From an uncultured Oscillospiraceae bacterium (GTDB lineage Bacteria; Bacillota; Clostridia; Oscillospirales; Acutalibacteraceae): a DNA stretch of 22,599 nucleotides. Positions 1 through 7,355 of the stretch are shown here, one piece after another. The stretch lies in the NCBI GenBank assembly GCA_910587835.1, contig CAJUNQ010000093.1, positions 1-22,599 of the forward strand, written 5' to 3'. The translations under genes and the position numbers were made by a program. Positions within the stretch are counted from its first letter, which is position 1. The number at the start of each line of letters is the position of its first letter. The notes beneath the pieces were generated by a model. It was given only the letters and a program-made list of their open reading frames with translations. It searched no databases and was not told the origin of the DNA.

Positions 1-119
1 GCTTCCTTTCCCTGAAACGTTGGAGAGGTATTGCTACTCGTTATGCTAAGACCTCTGATGCCTTTATCGCTGCGGTACACGTCCGTTGTATCGCTATTTG
101 GGCTGCTATTCGTGCTTAA
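1..119 (+). pseudogene. IS5-family transposase, C-terminal fragment
   Basis: Reading from base 3, 38 codons run to a TAA at 117-119. The peptide contains KRWRGIATRYAKT and ends HVRCIAIWAAIRA, the typical C-terminus of IS5-family (IS427-like) DDE transposases, which follows the last catalytic residue. The rest of the gene lies left of the window, so it cannot be judged whether the element is intact. The sequence just after the stop (about 122-137, TGTAGACACTATCTAG) is where the terminal inverted repeat and a CTAG-type target would be expected, but the partner end is not visible. The element sits directly against the truncated gene that follows, so it is the likely cause of that truncation. Confidence 0.8.
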
Positions 120-128
120 CTCATGTAG

Positions 129-581
129 ACACTATCTAGAATTACAATAAACGAGACACCAGATGCCATATATGATAAAAATAAGGATTGTCTTTACTTC
201 CAGAAATTATCTGCTATAACACGTATGTTCAAAGGAATAGACCAACTATATAGAGAAGCGACCGAATCTGAGGTAAATGATTTTTTGGCAGCTTCATTTA
301 TTTCACTAAAGAATGACTTTAATTCCGGCTGTGTAAAAACTGCCAATAGAAAACGGATTGCGTTAGCTAAGGATACGTTGAAGAGTTTCAGCGATTCAGA
401 TAGAGGAACCGTATTTAAATATATTGGTGATTATTGCCCAGAATTAAAATCATCAGAAGATTCTTTTGAGATAGGAAGTGAGGAAGAATTAAAACTTTTA
501 CTGTTTGGGATTGAGCAAAGATTCTACACAACCCCAGTGGGGAGTGAAAAACGAATTGCAAACTCTGTGATTTCAATGTAG
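129..581 (+). pseudogene. 5'-truncated gene, possible DUF4868/KwaB-like (Kiwa defence) remnant
   Basis: An open frame runs from base 129, right after the IS5 end, to TAG at 579-581 (about 150 codons). It has no start codon at its true beginning; the first ATG is at 225, but the frame upstream still reads like protein (NETPDAIYDKNKDCLYF), so the natural gene began further left. The protein is charged and soluble with no membrane segment. The C-terminal layout, an E/D-rich stretch, then ELKLLLFGIEQRFYTTPV and an arginine/asparagine/serine tail, recalls DUF4868 proteins, the family of KwaB in the Kiwa antiphage system. That likeness is from memory of the family pattern and is tentative. No KwaA-like membrane gene is visible. 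Base composition is AT-richer than the sugar locus. A translation restart at 225 could give a 118-residue product. Confidence 0.45.
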
Positions 582-590
582 GACGGGTTG

Positions 591-650
591 AATCACCTAT
601 TGAAATCCAAACCCTTAAAGTTTGGACAGCAATAGGTGATTTTCTTTTTC
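591..650 (+). terminator. Rho-independent terminator after the truncated gene
   Basis: A 12-bp perfect stem pairs AATCACCTATTG (591-602) with CAATAGGTGATT (630-641), with a second inner stem TCCAAAC (605-611)/GTTTGGA (620-626), followed by TTTTCTTTTTC. It lies 10 bases after the stop of the preceding gene. The inner TGTCCAAACTTT on the minus strand also resembles an IS3-family terminus, so part of it may belong to the neighbouring element. Confidence 0.7.
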
Positions 651-718
651 CCAGGATTTCGGTGGAGTTTCGGGGATGTACTTTATCTTATCAACTTGGA
701 CATATGTATCCTAAAAGT

Positions 719-990
719 TCAAAATAGACATTCCATCACCGAGTTGTCATATGGGACGCGGACCCTTGAAAACGACTGCGTAACTCCCAAAGATTTTAGA
801 TAAGCACAAAATGCTTTTGCTCTATAGTTCGTACCTCGGTCAGTGTGGAAAGTCAGGAGCAGTGCAGGCTTTCGGTTTTCGTATGCCTCGCGGAAGGTTC
901 TCTTAACTAGATGGGCGCTGTTAGATTTCCCGAATTGATAGGCAACTACCTTCCGGGCAAATAAATCGATGGTGACACAGAGAATCTTTG
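719..990 (-). pseudogene. IS3-family OrfB (rve integrase) remnant
   Basis: On the minus strand a frame begins about 990 with KILCVTIDLFARKVVAY and continues through TFHTDRGTNYRAKAF and VPYDNSVMEC to a TGA at 719-721. These are the central and C-terminal rve-domain blocks of IS3-family OrfB, including the second catalytic Asp (HTDRG) and the Glu (VMEC). The part normally preceding, with the HTH_21 segment and first catalytic Asp, is absent, and the last ~50 residues after the Glu are missing or scrambled. The remnant overlaps the OrfA frame by a frameshift at about 985. It is a dead copy that could not catalyse transposition. Confidence 0.75.
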
Positions 991-1238
991 GGTGAACAGT
1001 CCGCAGTTTTAAGAATTTCGATAATCCCTTCCAACCGCTTGACCTTCTTTTCCAGCATTCGAAAGTCCAGTAGGGTAGGCTCCTTGCGGTCGTCCTCAGC
1101 GGCCTTTGATAGCTTTAACCAGTTATAAATTGTACTTCTAAGAATGCCGGTATCTTGAATAATATGGGAAATAGGTTCGCCGGATTTGTAGCGGGAAATT
1201 ACCCTTTGCTTTTTTACTGGATCGTGTTTTGTGTTCAT
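921..1238 (-). pseudogene. IS3-family OrfA (HTH transposase subunit) with aberrant C-terminus
   Basis: The start ATG at 1238 is preferred over the ATG at 1253 because GAGG lies at a suitable distance upstream of it. The N-terminal half is a helix-turn-helix (ISRYKSGEPISHIIQDTG, then LRSTIYNWLK) followed by a heptad-like segment (LEKKVKRLEGIIEILKTADC), as in IS3-family OrfA, which binds the element ends. After ILKTADCSP the frame runs into sequence that belongs to OrfB read out of frame, ending at TAA 921-923. This shows an internal deletion of several hundred bases joining OrfA to the middle of OrfB. The left inverted repeat cannot be identified. Confidence 0.75.
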
Positions 1239-1329
1239 CTTATCATTCCTCATACAACTTCAAACATTTTTATTATCACCCTCGTGTAAAGATAAAGCTG
1301 AGGATAATCCCCAGTTAGATCTCTGATAC

Positions 1330-1743
1330 TTATGCACTCAATTCGACCTTGATATAACTGAGTCTCTGTTCTTGAAACCCGTTCAATGAGAAATACTGTT
1401 TCTGCACTACATTAGTCAATTGAGCTCGATTAAATCGGGTCAAGCCATCCATGTCTTCATGCACAACTAAGCTGTGAAAGGGGATAGCTTGCGTCTTGAA
1501 AGATAGACAGCTAATCACCACTTTGGCAGGTTTTGTGTTTTCATTAACGTCATATAAGAAAATTGGTCATGGCCCGTCAATCTTATAGTCAACTGTCAAC
1601 TCTTTATCACTGGTAGGCGTATAACTTTCAGTAACGTTGAAATCCTTAAGGGTATGACGGAAGTAACGATTATTGCAGACAATACCCGAAACATTTGCTG
1701 AAGGGTCGGGTAGTATTACCGCCATCATTTCCCGGCAGTACAT
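1330..1743 (-). pseudogene. Small broken gene, possibly DUF1828/DUF1829-like
   Basis: On the minus strand a continuous frame runs from an ATG at 1743 to TAA at 1330-1332, interrupted by one TGA at 1567-1569. Both sides read like the same protein: before the stop, NNRYFRHTLKDFNVTESYTP and KELTVDYKIDGP; after it, PIFLYDVNENTKPAKVVISC and PFHSLVVHEDMDGLTRF. There is no membrane segment. The pattern (Arg/Pro-Ile-Phe-Leu-Tyr, then a conserved ISCLSF strand and a PFHSLVVHED strand) is reminiscent of DUF1828/DUF1829 proteins found near mobile DNA; this name is a weak guess. The only full open frame left is 63 codons from a Met at 1521. It is AT-rich like the rest of this end. Confidence 0.4.
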
Positions 1744-1965
1744 TGAAGATGTAAGTCATGTGGTATACTTGCGTCCAGTCCTAAAGCCGAGTGTGACCCG
1801 TCACGGCAAAGAAGGGCGCCCTCCAGAAATCCTGGGGGTGGTGAGATTCCAATGAGGCCGAGATGCAAAGCATCTCATAGGTATAGGCTGGAAAGCGCGT
1901 TCCCTGTTTGGGGATATCGAGGATAAATACAAGCACACAAAACGATTGAGCAGCTATACAATGAG
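1744..1965. other. Non-coding stretch, nothing assignable
   Basis: No convincing reading frame is seen on either strand. A 7-bp hairpin GAGATGC/GCATCTC occurs at 1860-1876. The stretch marks the junction between the AT-rich mobile-element zone and the GC-rich sugar locus. Confidence 0.4.
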
Positions 1966-1966
1966 A

Positions 1967-2011
1967 AAAAAGGAATCCTCCTCTGGCGCTACCGGGGGAA
2001 GATTCCTTTTT
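1967..2011 (-). terminator. Strong terminator of the minus-strand sugar operon
   Basis: AAAAAGGAATC (1967-1977) pairs perfectly with GATTCCTTTTT (2001-2011), extended inward by CTCC/GGGG-type pairing, with a T-run on the minus-strand 3' side and another on the plus side. It lies about 15 bases after the stop of the RpiR gene and could work in both directions, insulating the locus from the pseudogene zone. Confidence 0.85.
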
Positions 2012-2025
2012 GTATAGGAGGAGGC

Positions 2026-2883
2026 TCAATTGAGCTGCATATGCTTTCTGGCGGTAATGAGCCGGGATTTATCCAGGGACTTTTTTACGTCCTCATAGTT
2101 GCGGCTGGCGGTGCAGGTGTAGAGTACATCAATCACTGCCAGCAAAGCGATTCGTGACCCCATAGCCCCGCTGCGCACCATGGTTTCTGGCGATGCGGTG
2201 TAGAGTTGCAGGTCCGACTGCTGGGCCAGGGGGTTCTTGTTATAGCGGGTAATGGAGATCAGCGTGGCGCCTGTGCGCTTGATAATCCCCACCGCTTCCA
2301 GAATATCCTTGGTGTCGCCGGTGTAGGAGATCGCTACAGCCACATCATCGGGCTTGAGGGTGGCGGCGCATAAGATTTGGTCGTGGGAGTCGGCGGAGGG
2401 CATAGAGACCTTGTTGATCCGCAGAAACTTGTTGCGCGCGTCCATGGCTACATAGCCGGAGGTGCCGACCCCGTAGAAATCCACCCGCTGGGCCTTGGAG
2501 ATTGCCTCGACGGCCCGCTGCAGCGCGGCCACGTTGATCAGCGACATGGTGCTCTCTATGGCTTTCATGTCCGCCAGACATACGCTGCGCATAATGGCTT
2601 CGATGGAGTCTCCCGGCCGGACGTCTTCATAGGTCACCGATTCCTGCTGGTTCATCAGTAGGTCGGCAGAGAGCATTCGGCACAGCTCCTTATAGCCGGA
2701 ATACCCAATGGACTTGCACAGCCGTACTACTGACGACACGCTAACCCCGCAAGAGTCGGCCAGGTCGTTGATGGACATATTGATAACCTCTTCCGGGTAG
2801 TCCAGGATAAAGGTGGCAACCTGCTGCTCCTTGATGGTTAGGGACCCCATTCTCTCTTTCAGTTTCAAACAGCAATCAGCCAT
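2026..2883 (-). CDS. RpiR-family transcriptional regulator (HTH + SIS)
   Basis: The 285-residue protein has the two domains of RpiR regulators. Residues 1-77 form the HTH_6 domain (IKEQQVATFILDYPEEVINM, then LADSCGVSVSSVVRLCKSIG as recognition helices). Residues about 105-270 form a SIS sugar-phosphate-binding domain, with the FYGVGTSGYVAMD loop near 136-148 and AISYTGDTKDI near 184-194. Such proteins bind promoter palindromes and sense a phosphosugar, here probably the product of the adjacent ROK kinase or an isomerised form. It is the last gene of the minus arm, 24 bp after the ROK gene, and is followed by a strong terminator. It is the only obvious regulator in the locus, so it is the best candidate to control the divergent promoters near 7270-7534. 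Whether it activates or represses cannot be told from sequence. Confidence 0.9.
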   Translation of the reverse strand: MADCCLKLKERMGSLTIKEQQVATFILDYPEEVINMSINDLADSCGVSVSSVVRLCKSIGYSGYKELCRMLSADLLMNQQESVTYEDVRPGDSIEAIMRSVCLADMKAIESTMSLINVAALQRAVEAISKAQRVDFYGVGTSGYVAMDARNKFLRINKVSMPSADSHDQILCAATLKPDDVAVAISYTGDTKDILEAVGIIKRTGATLISITRYNKNPLAQQSDLQLYTASPETMVRSGAMGSRIALLAVIDVLYTCTASRNYEDVKKSLDKSRLITARKHMQLN

Positions 2884-2907
2884 AGTTCGGCTCCCTTCGT
2901 GTGTTCT

Positions 2908-3780
2908 TTATGCCCGCGCCGCGCCAAGCAGCGGCGCTAGGTCAATATCCTCCGCTGGACGTACCTCAACGGCCAGACCTGCCAGAGAGCCGGAAAGCCC
3001 TGGTAGGAACAGCTCTGCCGATTTAGAAATCGCCCCACCCAAAAGCACCAGCGTAAATGCTTCTTCCGCTAAAATATTCCGCAGAATTTCGCCCAAGCAG
3101 CAGCCTAGCTCCTCAAAGCACTGGGCTGCTGCAAAATCTCCAGCTATGGCCAGCTTCGCGATCTTCTTTACTGTAGGGATAGGCTTGCCAGGGTACCGGC
3201 TGGCATAGGAGCGCTCTACCGCCCGGCGGGAAGCAAATTCCTCGGCGGAGCCGTCCCGGTAGGGCCGGGCGAAGATGCTGATTCCTGGGCCGCCCTGGGG
3301 ATTTAGATTCATTTTGCCGCCATACATGGAAGCGAACCCAAGCCCTGTGCCGATCATTACCCCGCAGATCCGCTGGTGGCGGAGCAGGTCCCCCTCTGCC
3401 ACCGCGCCCAGCAGAAACGCGGTGGAGTCGTGGAGGAAGCTGATGGGGACCGAACCCAGCGTCTCCTGAAACCAGGGGCGCATTGGCGTTCCATAGACGC
3501 TTTGGTATTTATGCTTCATGCGGCTTATACCGGCGGCATAGTCGAATGGTCCGGGGATACACGTCTTGACCGCCGCGATGTGCAGCCCGGTCTTGCCGGA
3601 AAGCTCCAGCGAGGCCTGGGACAATGCCCGATAGGACCCGGCGATCTCTTCGGCGCTGCCTTGGGAATCTACCGGAACCTGTAGAAAGCTATCAGGGACC
3701 GGTGTGCCGTTAGGGTAGGCAAGCATGGCTTTTAAAGATGTGCCGCCTGCGTCTACCGCCAAAATGCAAGGCTTAGTCAT
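2908..3780 (-). CDS. ROK-family sugar kinase
   Basis: The 290-residue protein carries the ASKHA/ROK layout: phosphate-1 loop VDAGGTSLK (9-17), IPGPFDY (75-81), catalytic-region LHDSTAFLLGA with Asp118, phosphate-2 loop GVMIGTGLGFA (140-150) and the adenosine loop LVLLGGAISKS near the C-terminus. It lacks the Cys-rich zinc motif usual in ROK glucokinases and NagC-type repressors, and has no N-terminal HTH, so it is a kinase-type ROK of a divergent subgroup. The expected reaction is ATP-dependent phosphorylation of a hexose or related sugar in the cytoplasm; the substrate is unknown. Its start overlaps the end of the PMI-like gene by 8 bp, implying translational coupling, and it is followed by the RpiR gene whose ligand it may make. 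Confidence 0.85.
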   Translation of the reverse strand: MTKPCILAVDAGGTSLKAMLAYPNGTPVPDSFLQVPVDSQGSAEEIAGSYRALSQASLELSGKTGLHIAAVKTCIPGPFDYAAGISRMKHKYQSVYGTPMRPWFQETLGSVPISFLHDSTAFLLGAVAEGDLLRHQRICGVMIGTGLGFASMYGGKMNLNPQGGPGISIFARPYRDGSAEEFASRRAVERSYASRYPGKPIPTVKKIAKLAIAGDFAAAQCFEELGCCLGEILRNILAEEAFTLVLLGGAISKSAELFLPGLSGSLAGLAVEVRPAEDIDLAPLLGAARA

Positions 3781-5620
3781 GTTCGAAGCCGTCTTTCAGC
3801 AAGGTCTTGTGCATGGTGACAACCCCTACGCCCTCATTGACTACCTCATAGGGTCCGAAGCCCGCCGGAACGATGACCATATCCAGATAGTTCTGGGTGA
3901 AGCACTTGCTGGGGTCTGTAAGGGAACGGATCAGGCACTTTTCGCCCTCCACCAGCACCAAAACATGGAAACGGTCTATGGCCTCATCGGTGTAGCGCTC
4001 GGAAAAACGCACATTGTGCAGGCTAAAATACAGTAGATCGTGTTCGCCCACAATGGTCTCCACAAAGTCCTGACCCTCTCGGAGAATGCGGGGCTGCTGA
4101 ATGAGATTCTCCTTGACCCAAGGCTCCCGGAAGTCCCGGCGCAGCACCTTGCCGCCATGGTAAGTATGGATGGGCCGCAGGTTTCCCTCCAGGTCCTTGC
4201 GCATGTAGTCATACATTTTATAGGTATAGGAGCCGATGGTTAAGCTGCCAATTTCCAAAATGACTTGGTTGCGCCCAGAGGCATGAATGGTTCCGGCGGG
4301 GATCAGGAACTGCATGCCCGGGCGGGATGGCTCGGAGTAGACATACTGGTCGTGGTCAAAGCCCTCGCCATACTTCTCGGCACGGCGGGCTTTCTCAATG
4401 AACTCCTCCACATCCGCGTCCTTGCGGAAGCCGCAGTAGGTTTTGGCCTCTTGGCCGGTGACTACCATGTAGTAGCTCTCATCCTGGCGGCCCAGCTCGC
4501 CGTTGTTTTTGCGGACATAGTCTCCGTCTGGGTGGCACTGGATGGACATGTTGCCGCTGGCGTGATAGGTGTCGTCATAGTTGAAACGAATGGGGAAGTA
4601 GCCGCCGAACTTCTGGTGGGCCTTTTGACCCATCAGCTTTTCGCCGGTGATTTGCACAAAGAAGTAGAACGGGAACTCCAACTGCAGGCCGTCGCTGTCT
4701 GCCACAATGGAGACCTCCATGGGGATCAGGTCGAATACCCAGGCGCAGTTTTTCATTTCTTCGGGCAGGTGGCGCAGGCGCTTGACGTAGAAGCCGCCCC
4801 ACACGCCCTCAATGTAGACCGGGCGGCAGCGCAAAGGCTGCTGCACCATGGTTTCGAACAGCTCTTTCAGCGCGGGAATGGGGAGGGACTGGATTTTGTC
4901 TGGGTTGTCGCCGGTCAGGTAATAGTCAATTTTTCCCTCTTGAGCCAGGCGGCCCCGGTGGGCCATGAGGGCTTCAAAGTCCACATAGTAGCTGTGGCGG
5001 ATCATCTCGTTGGGGGACCGACGCTCAGTGTAGCCCAGATTTCCGGTAGAACCGTTTTTTATGTTCAGAATGGTGCGCTTCTGGGTCATGTCGATGAACA
5101 GCCGTAGGTCATAGAAAGGCAGCAAGGCATTGATCAGCGCACCGTTGCCAAACACAATCAGCAGACCTTGGCCGGACTGGTTGAACTCCCGAAGCTCTGC
5201 CGTCATTGCGTCAATTTTTTTCGGGTTCATAAGCCCCTCTAGGCCCTCTTTGTAGAGCCGGCCGTAGAGTAGGGGCGGGTCGGTCTCCCGGTCTTCGGGC
5301 AGATAGGGGAGGAGCTTATCGTGGAGCACCTCCTCGGAGAGATACAGCCCGGCGGTGGACGCGCACCGCACCGCGACGCCTTCTGTGATGCCCAGCAGCT
5401 CTATCAGGCCCCGAAACCGGTCCAGGGGGGCGCTGGCATAGCCATCTATGCCCAACGCGCAGCGGCCCTTTTCCGCTATGATTTTCTTCGCGTCCTCCAA
5501 CATCCGGCGCGCGGTGGCGGCGGTGTCTGTGGTGATAGATTTCCGCAGACCGGCCGAAAGCGGTACGCGGTTAATGGCGTTCGGGTCGTCATAGGGATAG
5601 GGATTAAACATGTAACTCAT
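3773..5620 (-). CDS. Large class I mannose-6-phosphate isomerase-like protein
   Basis: The start at 5620 is chosen because GGAGGT lies 7 bases upstream; an upstream in-frame Met at 5737 would add 39 hydrophobic residues without such a site. The protein is 615 residues, much longer than a standard type I PMI (about 300-400). Residues 1-265 form an N-terminal extension with alpha/beta character (GLLIVFGNG near 152-160, then LFIDMTQKRTILN), with no visible Walker A. The cupin PMI part follows: VWGG (273-276), QCHPDGDYV (361-369; Gln361 and His363 as metal ligands), QDESYY (379-384; Glu381) and LIPAGTIHA with His446. These match the zinc site of phosphomannose isomerases. The same long architecture is known in carbohydrate loci of gut bacteria, but substrate identity there is unsettled. 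It lies upstream of and overlaps the ROK gene. Confidence 0.8.
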   Translation of the reverse strand: MSYMFNPYPYDDPNAINRVPLSAGLRKSITTDTAATARRMLEDAKKIIAEKGRCALGIDGYASAPLDRFRGLIELLGITEGVAVRCASTAGLYLSEEVLHDKLLPYLPEDRETDPPLLYGRLYKEGLEGLMNPKKIDAMTAELREFNQSGQGLLIVFGNGALINALLPFYDLRLFIDMTQKRTILNIKNGSTGNLGYTERRSPNEMIRHSYYVDFEALMAHRGRLAQEGKIDYYLTGDNPDKIQSLPIPALKELFETMVQQPLRCRPVYIEGVWGGFYVKRLRHLPEEMKNCAWVFDLIPMEVSIVADSDGLQLEFPFYFFVQITGEKLMGQKAHQKFGGYFPIRFNYDDTYHASGNMSIQCHPDGDYVRKNNGELGRQDESYYMVVTGQEAKTYCGFRKDADVEEFIEKARRAEKYGEGFDHDQYVYSEPSRPGMQFLIPAGTIHASGRNQVILEIGSLTIGSYTYKMYDYMRKDLEGNLRPIHTYHGGKVLRRDFREPWVKENLIQQPRILREGQDFVETIVGEHDLLYFSLHNVRFSERYTDEAIDRFHVLVLVEGEKCLIRSLTDPSKCFTQNYLDMVIVPAGFGPYEVVNEGVGVVTMHKTLLKDGFEHD

Positions 5621-5644
5621 AAAAGTGACCTCCAACTTAAAAAT

Positions 5645-5673
5645 ATTATATAGGAAAATTGTGGAAAAAGCAA
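5645..5673 (-). promoter_or_regulatory. Internal promoter for the PMI-ROK-RpiR genes
   Basis: On the minus strand TTGCTT (5673-5668) and TATAAT (5650-5645) are separated by 17 bases. Transcription would start about 5638, giving a very short leader with GGAGGT at 5634-5629 before the ATG at 5620. It lies just downstream of a hairpin that may end the isomerase transcript. Confidence 0.6.
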
Positions 5674-5701
5674 GAAAAAGAAATGCAACGGACGGAAAAA
5701 G

Positions 5702-5725
5702 ACCGTGTTTTTTATGGCACACGGT
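5702..5725 (-). terminator. Weak intergenic hairpin after the isomerase gene
   Basis: ACCGTGT (5702-5708) pairs with ACACGGT (5719-5725); on the minus strand the stem is followed by CTTTTTC. It sits in the 146-bp gap between the isomerase and PMI-like genes and could partly terminate the isomerase transcript. The stem is only 7 bp. Confidence 0.45.
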
Positions 5726-5766
5726 ATGGTGGGGCACTAGATGAAGCGCCGGGAAGAAATTTGTGG

Positions 5767-7188
5767 CTACAGCCGGAGAAAGGAAAAGCTCATCAGCTTT
5801 GCCAGCACTTCCAGTTCAGCGGTGCAGTCCCCTTCCACCACTGCATAGTGCTGGGTGACGCCCTCTTGAATCAGCTTGTGGAAGAACGTGGGCATATCCT
5901 GGCCCACGGGACGGAACAGGCCGTGGGAATAGGAGGTGATGAAATGCTTGGCGGGCAAGGCGTCCACCAGGCCGCAGGCCATTTTGAAGCTACCGTCCTT
6001 TTGGGAGATGTGCAGCATGGTTTTGCGCCCCGGCGGGATGAGATACCAGGCGAACGGCGCGCCCGCGTTTTTATAGGCCGTCTTGGCAAAGCGCACATCC
6101 CGGGCGATCATCACAGAGCCTGCCGGGTCGGTGTAGTCGTTAGGCCCGGCGTGTCCGCCGGCAAAGCAATTGTTGGGCAGGTCCATATGGAACGGTTCGA
6201 TAAAACTCACTGGCTTTCCAGTCAGTTCCCGCAGAATATATACGGCAAGGCCGCCGCCAATGTCTCCCTCTGGCACCACGGGTACGTCGCCGCCCACCGG
6301 GGTGGGGATAAAGCCCGGGCGCAGGCCCAACTCTGTGAGCAGCACGGGATCTACGTCGTTGAGTACCAGCATGTCTGCGCCCACATTGCGGCCGGTGTTC
6401 TCCAGGGCGATGGATGCCCGCACAGAGGCTTCAAACTTGGCCTCGTCCACGTCGGGCAGCATGGGATACCGCTCCCGCAGAATGCCGCAGGCTCGCTTCA
6501 CCTGGTCCTCTGGGACTCTTTCCACTTCCTGGGCCAGAGTGGCTACCGAGAGAAACCGCAGCTCCGGCCCAACCTTTTGGAACAGAGCATAGGGATCCAC
6601 ATAGGTGGACCACATGACCTCGTTATAGGAGGCCAACAACCCGAATACCGACTGCCGCAACCGAGACCGAATGGCCGCCGCCGCGCAGAAGGCTTTGGCT
6701 TTTTCCATGAGCTGAGGCAGCGTCCCCACTGCTGTTTCCAGCATTTCCGGCTGAAAGCGCCCCACACTGCCGGAGCCTTCCAGTGTGCCGACCAGTCCGC
6801 CGGCTGAGAGAAACTCTGTGAAGTCGGTTTCCTCCACAGTGTCGCGAAAGTCAATGGACTTCCGCACCCGCAAGGCATAGAGCACCGGCACCGGGCCAAT
6901 GTCCCGCAGGAAGCGCACCCACAAGAAGTCCTCTGTCCAAGAGAGGAACGCGGCAAATACGCAGTCTACCTGTTCCCGCTGGAACAGAGACAGTGCTTCG
7001 GCCAAGTCCTCTCGAGTATAGGCCGGACGGCCCAGGCCCACCGGGGTGCAAAAATCCCGCATAGCTTCCACATACTCCTGGACCTCTTGGGTCTTGCGCT
7101 GGTGATAACTGCCTTGCGGCGTCTCCTCGCCCAGGTGGTAAAACCGGCCCGTGGCGATGAGCAGAACGCCCATTTTTGCTTTTTGCAT
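5767..7188 (-). CDS. L-arabinose/L-fucose isomerase-superfamily protein
   Basis: The 473-residue protein starts at 7188, with GGAGGA six bases upstream. It has the fold signature of the AraA/FucI superfamily: VVPEGDIGGGLAVYILRELT around residues 304-323, FIEPFHMD (329-336), FAGGHAG (342-348) and a late HYAVVEGD. Glu307, Glu331, His346 and His448 sit at nearly the spacing of the four metal ligands of E. coli AraA (Glu306, Glu333, His350, His450), so it is probably an active Mn-dependent aldose-ketose isomerase. Overall it is far from true AraA or FucI, so the sugar is not fixed; L-fucose, L-arabinose, D-arabinose, L-galactose or a hexose are possible. No signal peptide, cytoplasmic. It is the first gene of the minus arm, directly downstream of the divergent control region. 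Confidence 0.75.
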   Translation of the reverse strand: MQKAKMGVLLIATGRFYHLGEETPQGSYHQRKTQEVQEYVEAMRDFCTPVGLGRPAYTREDLAEALSLFQREQVDCVFAAFLSWTEDFLWVRFLRDIGPVPVLYALRVRKSIDFRDTVEETDFTEFLSAGGLVGTLEGSGSVGRFQPEMLETAVGTLPQLMEKAKAFCAAAAIRSRLRQSVFGLLASYNEVMWSTYVDPYALFQKVGPELRFLSVATLAQEVERVPEDQVKRACGILRERYPMLPDVDEAKFEASVRASIALENTGRNVGADMLVLNDVDPVLLTELGLRPGFIPTPVGGDVPVVPEGDIGGGLAVYILRELTGKPVSFIEPFHMDLPNNCFAGGHAGPNDYTDPAGSVMIARDVRFAKTAYKNAGAPFAWYLIPPGRKTMLHISQKDGSFKMACGLVDALPAKHFITSYSHGLFRPVGQDMPTFFHKLIQEGVTQHYAVVEGDCTAELEVLAKLMSFSFLRL

Positions 7189-7273
7189 AGGAAATCCTCC
7201 ACCCTTTCGCTGAAATCACATAGCGCATACCAGAAAGGCGCCATGCTTCCAATCATAATAGCTGCTAAAAAAT

Positions 7274-7302
7274 ACTATAAGGGAATTCAGTGGGGAAGTC
7301 AA
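7274..7302 (-). promoter_or_regulatory. Minus-arm promoter (sigma-A type)
   Basis: On the minus strand TTGACT (7302-7297) and TATAGT (7279-7274) are 17 bases apart. The start would be near 7267, leaving a leader of about 80 nt before the isomerase ATG at 7188. A 14-bp palindrome lies immediately upstream of the -35 box. Confidence 0.65.
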
Positions 7303-7306
7303 TAGT

Positions 7307-7320
7307 TTTTTTCGAAAAAA
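7307..7320. promoter_or_regulatory. Candidate operator palindrome 1
   Basis: TTTTTTCGAAAAAA is a perfect 14-bp palindrome four bases upstream of the minus-arm -35 element. Its place suits an RpiR-type regulator site, but AT-rich runs can occur by chance in such intergenic DNA. Confidence 0.35.
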
Positions 7321-7340
7321 GTTCTATTGCTAAAAAATAT

Positions 7341-7355
7341 TTTCTCATAGAGAAA
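7341..7355. promoter_or_regulatory. Candidate operator palindrome 2
   Basis: TTTCTC-ATA-GAGAAA is a perfect inverted repeat with 6-bp arms, 20 bases from the first palindrome. Its sequence differs from palindrome 1, so the two need not bind the same protein. A repeated TGCTAAAAAATA element (7263-7274 and 7328-7339) also occurs in this control region. Confidence 0.3.

Noticed and set aside
1673..1855. Plus-strand 60-codon frame
   Set aside because: It has no ribosome site or known pattern and partly overlaps the minus-strand pseudogene.
4265..5107. Long plus-strand open frame of 280 codons
   Set aside because: It lies entirely antisense to the PMI-like gene, whose product has clear catalytic motifs; its peptide shows no family pattern.
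5659..5737. Upstream start at 5737 giving a hydrophobic N-terminus for the PMI-like protein
   Set aside because: The ATG at 5620 has an ideal GGAGGT site; the extra residues run through a putative promoter and have no comparable site, so a signal peptide is not supported.
5659..6807. Plus-strand open frame of 382 codons
   Set aside because: It runs antisense to the isomerase gene and has no ribosome site or recognisable domain; it is a GC-rich shadow.
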